Assembly: GCF_009765905.1 (NCBI RefSeq)
Contig: NZ_LMUO01000011.1
Location: 1 to 64,000, forward strand
Length of the DNA: 64,000 bases
Direction of reading: 5' to 3'
Source: Mucilaginibacter sp. L196
GTDB lineage: Bacteria; Bacteroidota; Bacteroidia; Sphingobacteriales; Sphingobacteriaceae
Positions 59,772 through 64,000 of the stretch are shown piece after piece. The position numbers and the translations under genes were made by a program. The number at the start of each line of letters is the position of its first letter. Positions within the stretch are counted from its first letter, which is position 1. Under the pieces are notes generated by a model. That model was given only the letters and a program-made list of their open reading frames with translations. It was not told the origin of the DNA and ran no database searches.

Positions 59772-60239
59772 TTATACGCTTTGTTTTGGAAGAACCAACT
59801 CTTTAGCGGTGCTCGTAATTTCTTTTACCGTTTTTGTGTAAGCTTCATAAAGGTCACCCGGTTTTCCCGGCGATGCTGATTTGCTCAGGTTATTTTTATT
59901 GATGAAGTTTTCGAAGCCTGTAAGGTCTTTTACCGGTGGGTTTGGTGGGGTTAGCGCTATTGCCGCAATGCCTGCAAATGCTTGTTGCGTACCTGGATTT
60001 TTCCAGAAGAAACCGAGATAAGGATTCATCGGGCCATCAAATGTGGTGATCAATAAAATAGCATAAGTGCCCTGTCCTGAAGCATTGGGGATAAGTGCAA
60101 CCCGTGCGTAATGCACAATGCCAGACTCGTCAAGGCCCGAGGTTACGCTTTTTACAAAATTTTGATAGGCTAGTTGTGCTGCTGCCTGTGATACCGCGTC
60201 CTGTTTAATTGGAACGTAGAGGGTTAGTGGATTTGCCAT
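59772..60239 (-). CDS. conserved-looking protein of unknown function encoded with the DyP peroxidase
   Basis: A 155-aa soluble protein beginning MANPLTLYVPIKQD. It alternates strands and helices (LYVPIKQDAVSQ, GIVHYARVALIP, GTYAILLITTFDGPMNPYLGFFW), in the manner of ferredoxin-like alpha-beta barrels, and ends in a charged helical tail. No family is recognised. The gene precedes the DyP peroxidase on the same strand, and VHYARVALIP followed by a catalytic-free loop suggests a binding rather than enzymatic role. It could be a partner or substrate-delivery subunit of the peroxidase (inference). Confidence 0.6.
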   Translation of the reverse strand: MANPLTLYVPIKQDAVSQAAAQLAYQNFVKSVTSGLDESGIVHYARVALIPNASGQGTYAILLITTFDGPMNPYLGFFWKNPGTQQAFAGIAAIALTPPNPPVKDLTGFENFINKNNLSKSASPGKPGDLYEAYTKTVKEITSTAKELVLPKQSV

Positions 60240-60554
60240 AAGATTTGGTTTTAGGTATTAATAATGCTTACTCTGTTAAAGGCTTTTCAGCATACGCCAT
60301 TAATATTTAGAAGATTGTGCTTCGTGATTCGGTTTAAATACAGGCTTAGCTATTAAGTAATCGCAAGTCAAACATAAATATCTCTGTTTAATATAAAATA
60401 GTTTATTTAGCTATAATGGCAGGGTAATTAAACCCTATTTTACTGTGGTTTTAAACGCAAATCAATGTCTTAAATAGGATTATAGCCTATGTTGTTATAA
60501 ATGTTGTGTTTATTTGTACCTTGAAAGGAAAGCTGAAAAGCAAACACATCTATT
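60240..60554. other. intergenic promoter region between divergent genes
   Basis: 315 AT-rich bases hold the promoters of the minus-strand DyP operon and the plus-strand rlmF gene. TGTACCTTGA at 60517-60526 is a weak -7 candidate for rlmF. AGGGTAATTAAACCCT (60431-60446) is a small inverted repeat. No gene or RNA structure is evident. Confidence 0.4.
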
Positions 60555-61526
60555 ATGCCACCAGAGATTAAACAACCGCCGGTAGAAAAAACTAATTTAC
60601 ATCCCCGTAATTTGCATCGGCAAGGTTATGATCTGGATTTGCTGATGAAGATCACCCCGGAACTGACCAAATTTGTAAAGCCGAATAAATACGAAACTAA
60701 GTCTATAAACTTTAGCGATCCGGAGGCTGTAAAAACCTTAAACCGGGCACTGCTTAAACAATATTACCGCATTAAACATTGGGATATTCCCGAAGGTTAT
60801 TTGTGTCCGCCGATACCTGGCCGGGCCGATTATATTCATTACATGGCTGATCTTTTGGCTGAAACTAATGGCGGAACAATTCCAAAGGGCGAACAGGTTA
60901 AAGTTTTGGATGTAGGTACTGGTGCCAATTGCGTTTACCCGATAATTGGTAACAGCGTTTATGGCTGGGAGTTTGTGGGCACTGATATTGACCCGGTGGC
61001 CATCACTTCGGCTAATGAGATCATCACAAAAAATAATAAAATAAATGATAGTATTATATGCCGCTTGCAAACTAACGCCGCCGACGTCTTTAAGCGGGTA
61101 ATAAAGCAAGATGAGGTTTTTGATCTGACCATTTGCAATCCGCCATTCCATGCTTCATGGCAGGAGGCGCAGGCCGGTACTAACCGTAAATGGGATAATT
61201 TGAATAATGCCAAATCACAAGCGCCAGTGTTAAATTTCGGCGGAAAAAATAATGAGTTGTGGTGTAAAGGTGGTGAAGCCGCTTTCATTAGGCGAATGAC
61301 GGATCAAAGCGCCTTATTTGCTAAACAGGTGTTATGGTTTACAACGCTGGTATCTAAAAAAGAAACGCTGGCCGGTGTTTATAAAGGATTAAGGACGGTT
61401 GCCGCGAAAGATGTAAAAACCATCAGCATGTCGCAAGGCCAAAAGGTGAGCCGTATTGTAGCCTGGACTTTCTTGGATGAAGCAGAACGCGCGGCCTGGA
61501 AACAAAAGCACTGGAGTGATAAATAA
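60555..61526 (+). CDS. rlmF: 23S rRNA (adenine(1618)-N6)-methyltransferase
   Basis: It methylates A1618 of 23S rRNA using SAM. The family opening [19 protein letters not shown] (residues 16-34), the SAM motif [16 protein letters not shown] near residue 118, [13 protein letters not shown], and the catalytic NPPF in [15 protein letters not shown] near residue 198 are all present. At 323 aa it has the normal length. The GluQ-like gene starts six bases after its stop, so the pair is an RNA-modification operon. Confidence 0.95.
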   Translation: MPPEIKQPPVEKTNLHPRNLHRQGYDLDLLMKITPELTKFVKPNKYETKSINFSDPEAVKTLNRALLKQYYRIKHWDIPEGYLCPPIPGRADYIHYMADLLAETNGGTIPKGEQVKVLDVGTGANCVYPIIGNSVYGWEFVGTDIDPVAITSANEIITKNNKINDSIICRLQTNAADVFKRVIKQDEVFDLTICNPPFHASWQEAQAGTNRKWDNLNNAKSQAPVLNFGGKNNELWCKGGEAAFIRRMTDQSALFAKQVLWFTTLVSKKETLAGVYKGLRTVAAKDVKTISMSQGQKVSRIVAWTFLDEAERAAWKQKHWSDK

Positions 61527-61532
61527 ACCGCG

Positions 61533-62414
61533 ATGCCTGATCCTAAAGTTAAATACAACAGAACAAGGATTGCGCCTACCCCAAGCGGATTTTTACATAT
61601 AGGCAACGTATTATCCTTTGCTATTACTGCTGCTTTGGCTAAACAAAGCGGCGCAAAAATACTACTGCGGATTGATGATATTGACCAGGCAAGAGCCGAT
61701 AAACAATATGTGCAGAATATTTTTGATACGCTGAATTTTTTAGAAATACCGTGGGATGAAGGGCCGCGGGACGCAAAGGAATTTGATGTCGAATATTCAC
61801 AACTGCATAGGATGGGTTTGTATAATGAAGCCTTGAAATATTTGCAGGATAAAAAGTTGGTTTTTGCCTGCAACTGTTCGCGTAAGCAATTGAGCGAGAG
61901 CCCGTGTAGTTGCTATGAAAAACAACTATCATTAACCGCCGATAATGTAAGCTGGCGATTAATAACATCTCCTAATGATCGGCTTGCTATTAAGGATTAT
62001 AATGGCGAATTGATACAAGCAATTTTGCCTACGGAGATGAATAACTTTGTGGTAAGAAAAAAAGATGGTTTCCCGGCTTATCAGCTTACATCTGTGATTG
62101 ATGATTTATATTATGGCGCTGATCTGGTAGTACGTGGGCAAGATCTGTGGCATTCATCATTAGCGCAGTATCAATTAGCGATAGCCCTTGGGCGAGATGA
62201 TTTTAATAATATTACCTTTTATCATCATCCTTTGATTAAGGATACAGCCGGTAATAAGCTATCAAAATCGACTGGTGCAACTTCAATTAAGTATTTACGG
62301 GAGCAAGGCAAAAGTGCAAGCGATATTTATCAATTAATCGCGGCAATAACAGGCATCAATGAGCCTGTATATAATTGGGAGCAGTTAGTAAGCATCATGA
62401 TAAATAAACACTAA
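61533..62414 (+). CDS. gluQ: glutamyl-Q tRNA(Asp) synthetase-like protein
   Basis: A truncated glutamyl-tRNA synthetase without the anticodon-binding domain. It should attach glutamate to the queuosine base of tRNA-Asp. The HIGH motif is APTPSGFLHIGNVLSFA near residue 18, the KMSKS counterpart is KLSKSTGATSI near residue 240, and cysteines in ACNCSRKQL and CSCYEK fit the zinc site of the GluQ type. The length of 293 aa fits GluQ (about 300), not GltX (about 500). It is co-transcribed with rlmF. Confidence 0.88.
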   Translation: MPDPKVKYNRTRIAPTPSGFLHIGNVLSFAITAALAKQSGAKILLRIDDIDQARADKQYVQNIFDTLNFLEIPWDEGPRDAKEFDVEYSQLHRMGLYNEALKYLQDKKLVFACNCSRKQLSESPCSCYEKQLSLTADNVSWRLITSPNDRLAIKDYNGELIQAILPTEMNNFVVRKKDGFPAYQLTSVIDDLYYGADLVVRGQDLWHSSLAQYQLAIALGRDDFNNITFYHHPLIKDTAGNKLSKSTGATSIKYLREQGKSASDIYQLIAAITGINEPVYNWEQLVSIMINKH

Positions 62415-62457
62415 GTAGGAATAATGATTATATTTAAGCTTTAAGATACACAGGAGA

Positions 62458-63003
62458 ATGGCTAAAGATTTATCGCTATTATACTTTGAACTATTGGAAA
62501 AGCTATCCGAACAAGGCGTTGGCGTTGGGAGCAATGTGGCTGATTTACTACAAAGATATTTTTTTAATACAAAAGAAGTTGATATAACTATATATAATAA
62601 AAGAGTTAATGATATTGTTATCACGTTAAACACCATGAAGAATAATAACCATATTATTTTTGATGATAGAGCCGCTGTAAATGATTTAATGAACTTATTT
62701 TATAATGGAGGGGCTATTGAAGTGTCTTTAAGAAAAGAGGGTTTGGATTATTACTATGCGGAGATACTTAGAAACGCTACTATACAGTCATTTGAAAATT
62801 CAAGAACACAATCAACCATAATATCCAATCAAAGTAAGATATTTAAAGCGGGTGCAATATTTGCATTTGGTAGTTTAATAGTGGCTATAATAACTCTTCG
62901 CATACAAATAAACCAAGACAATACAAAGATCCAAATACAGAAATTGCGGCAAGACACCACACAATTGCGTCACCAACTGTATCTGTTGGGAAATAAGCAG
63001 TAA
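62458..63003 (+). CDS. small membrane protein of unknown function
   Basis: A 181-aa protein with a helical N-terminal soluble part (1-125), one membrane helix at about 130-147 (FKAGAIFAFGSLIVAIITL) and a C-terminal charged coiled-coil-like tail (IQINQDNTKIQIQKLRQDTTQL, about 148-177). No family is recognised. AT-rich relative to its neighbours. It lies 43 bases after gluQ but may have its own promoter. ATG 62458 is preceded by a weak AGGAGA. Confidence 0.6.
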   Translation: MAKDLSLLYFELLEKLSEQGVGVGSNVADLLQRYFFNTKEVDITIYNKRVNDIVITLNTMKNNNHIIFDDRAAVNDLMNLFYNGGAIEVSLRKEGLDYYYAEILRNATIQSFENSRTQSTIISNQSKIFKAGAIFAFGSLIVAIITLRIQINQDNTKIQIQKLRQDTTQLRHQLYLLGNKQ

Positions 63004-63119
63004 AATTTTTGATGAACTCTTTAGTGTAGTCATATATTATATACTCTCAAGAGGGGAACTATAATAACGCCCATATTTCCAATCGCTAAACACACTAAGT
63101 TTACTCATTATTAAGAATC

Positions 63120-63512
63120 ATGTTTACAATAGACCAAATTAAAGCAGCCCATTCCGAAGTGGAAAGCGGTGCGGATTTCCCAAAATACATTCAGGATATT
63201 AAAACTTTAGGCGTTAAAGCCTTTACTACTTATGTAAGCGACGGCCGCACTGAGTATCATTCTGTTGATGGGGATTCTGTACAGTCGCCGGGCATGTATG
63301 GTGCTTTGCCAATCTCGGATGAGACTAATATCGAGGAATTTAAGCAAGATCTGGAGATACATCAGAATGGCGAAACAGGCTACTACCGGTTTTGCCAGGA
63401 CTGCGCCAGATCGGGCATTGAAAAATGGGTAGTTGAACTGGACAACATGACCTGCATTTATTACGACAATGCAGGCGTTGAAGTATTGGTTGAACAAATA
63501 CCGATGGCTTAA
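63120..63512 (+). CDS. DUF1398-family (YbcV-like) protein
   Basis: A 130-aa cytoplasmic protein. FTIDQIKAAHSEVESGADFPKYIQDIKTLGV and the middle segment QDLEIHQNGETGYYRFCQDCARSGIEKWVVEL fit the DUF1398 family, related to E. coli YbcV. No known function. It is convergent with the BatE-like gene, with only four bases between the stops. Confidence 0.82.
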   Translation: MFTIDQIKAAHSEVESGADFPKYIQDIKTLGVKAFTTYVSDGRTEYHSVDGDSVQSPGMYGALPISDETNIEEFKQDLEIHQNGETGYYRFCQDCARSGIEKWVVELDNMTCIYYDNAGVEVLVEQIPMA

Positions 63513-63516
63513 TAGA

Positions 63517-64000
63517 TCAAATATCCTTTACATTGTCGGCCGTAATCCAGCCGGTATTGCCATTAGGCAGCTCTATCTCTATCCAGTTTTGATTGGTTTG
63601 ATTGACATTCACCTTGGTTCCATCATGAATTACAAAAAGAGGCTTGGCGTTTAAGTCCGGCGAGCCCTTTACAATAACCGAATTGCTGAAAACAATAGCC
63701 TGATGATGTCCGTCAAAATAACTTACCTGCCTGTTCGCCATAAAGATATATACGATCCCAGCGAGAATAGCAATAATGCCGATATAAAAGGTTGCTTTTT
63801 TGATGATATATGAACGGGTAAACAGGTACCAGATCAATAACGCGAATCCACCAATAAAAAACAGCACGCCTATACCTGCCAATTTATTTACGGGTAAAAA
63901 CAGGATGAAACTATGCCACCAACGGTTCACAAAAAACTCCGGTTGCGGTTCTATCTTATCAGCTATTTTTAGGTTAGCGAATTGTATGTTAATGCCAATG
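63517..64000 (-). CDS. BatE-like membrane protein with SH3 domain, 5' part outside the window
   Basis: The frame stays open to the window edge, so the N-terminal part is missing. What is visible reads NLKIADKIEPQPEFFVNRWW, then two membrane helices (about LAGIGVLFFIGGFALLIWYLF and ATFYIGIIAILAGIVYIF), and a C-terminal SH3-like domain (VIVKGSPDLNAKPLFVIHDGTKV, WIEIELPNGNTGWI). The NLxIADKI-PEFF-RWW segment after what would be tetratricopeptide repeats is characteristic of BatE of the Bacteroidota Bat (aerotolerance) operon. A GTG inside (63930) is not the true start. Other bat genes should lie to the right. Confidence 0.75.
   Translation of the reverse strand, partial: IGINIQFANLKIADKIEPQPEFFVNRWWHSFILFLPVNKLAGIGVLFFIGGFALLIWYLFTRSYIIKKATFYIGIIAILAGIVYIFMANRQVSYFDGHHQAIVFSNSVIVKGSPDLNAKPLFVIHDGTKVNVNQTNQNWIEIELPNGNTGWITADNVKDI

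Overview
The window looks like a chromosomal segment of a Sphingobacteriaceae-type Bacteroidota, probably Mucilaginibacter or Pedobacter (inference). The grounds are two SusC/SusD pairs, several TonB-type outer-membrane barrels, promoters of the TAnnTTTG kind, few Shine-Dalgarno sequences, a BatE-like protein, and many short palindromic intergenic repeats. No phage genes, transposase or CRISPR array were found.

Layout. 1-190: the 3' end of a 5S rRNA and two terminators. 558-3310: an AT-rich two-gene restriction-modification system of the BcgI kind (fused nuclease-methylase plus specificity subunit), inserted next to the rRNA operon. 3569-8620: the threonine operon thrA-thrB-thrC on the minus strand, with a Thr/Ile-rich leader peptide and an attenuator that are readable in the sequence. 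8736-16928: housekeeping genes (rsgA, a Cys/Met PLP enzyme, dtd, a MazG-like pyrophosphohydrolase, a YnfA-like protein, murF, recQ), separated by palindromic repeats that include a six-copy array. 17039-21960: an outer-membrane barrel and a PadR/PspC envelope operon. 22135-26843: an orphan SusC/SusD pair. 26954-32307: an LD-carboxypeptidase, metG, tRNA-Arg(CCU), and an oxidoreductase/AraC pair. 32846-36308: a nucleoside phosphorylase and a second barrel protein.

36906-40658 is a four-gene catabolic-looking cluster: a Gfo/Idh/MocA dehydrogenase, two TIM-barrel isomerases and a PhyH-type dioxygenase. 40993-52573 is a polysaccharide utilisation locus: a transmembrane propeller regulator, SusC, SusD, a GH144-type enzyme and a GH3 beta-glucosidase. 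This combination points to beta-1,2-glucan. 52753-54971 is an ECF sigma factor overlapping a gene whose product has an inner-membrane helix, a long low-complexity linker and an outer-membrane barrel. 55189-64000 holds a lipoprotein, an M1 peptidase, a DyP peroxidase with an unknown partner, rlmF, a GluQ-like synthetase, two small genes, and a BatE-like gene cut by the window end.

The most notable points are: the threonine attenuator, in which the last leader codons pair with the terminator arm; a palindromic repeat pair that supplies both the thrA stop and the thrB start region; repeat-like sequence inside murF; a pair of diverged copies of an unnamed element ending in a TGTACC-rich hairpin; the predicted beta-1,2-glucan locus; and the sigma factor/envelope-spanning protein pair.
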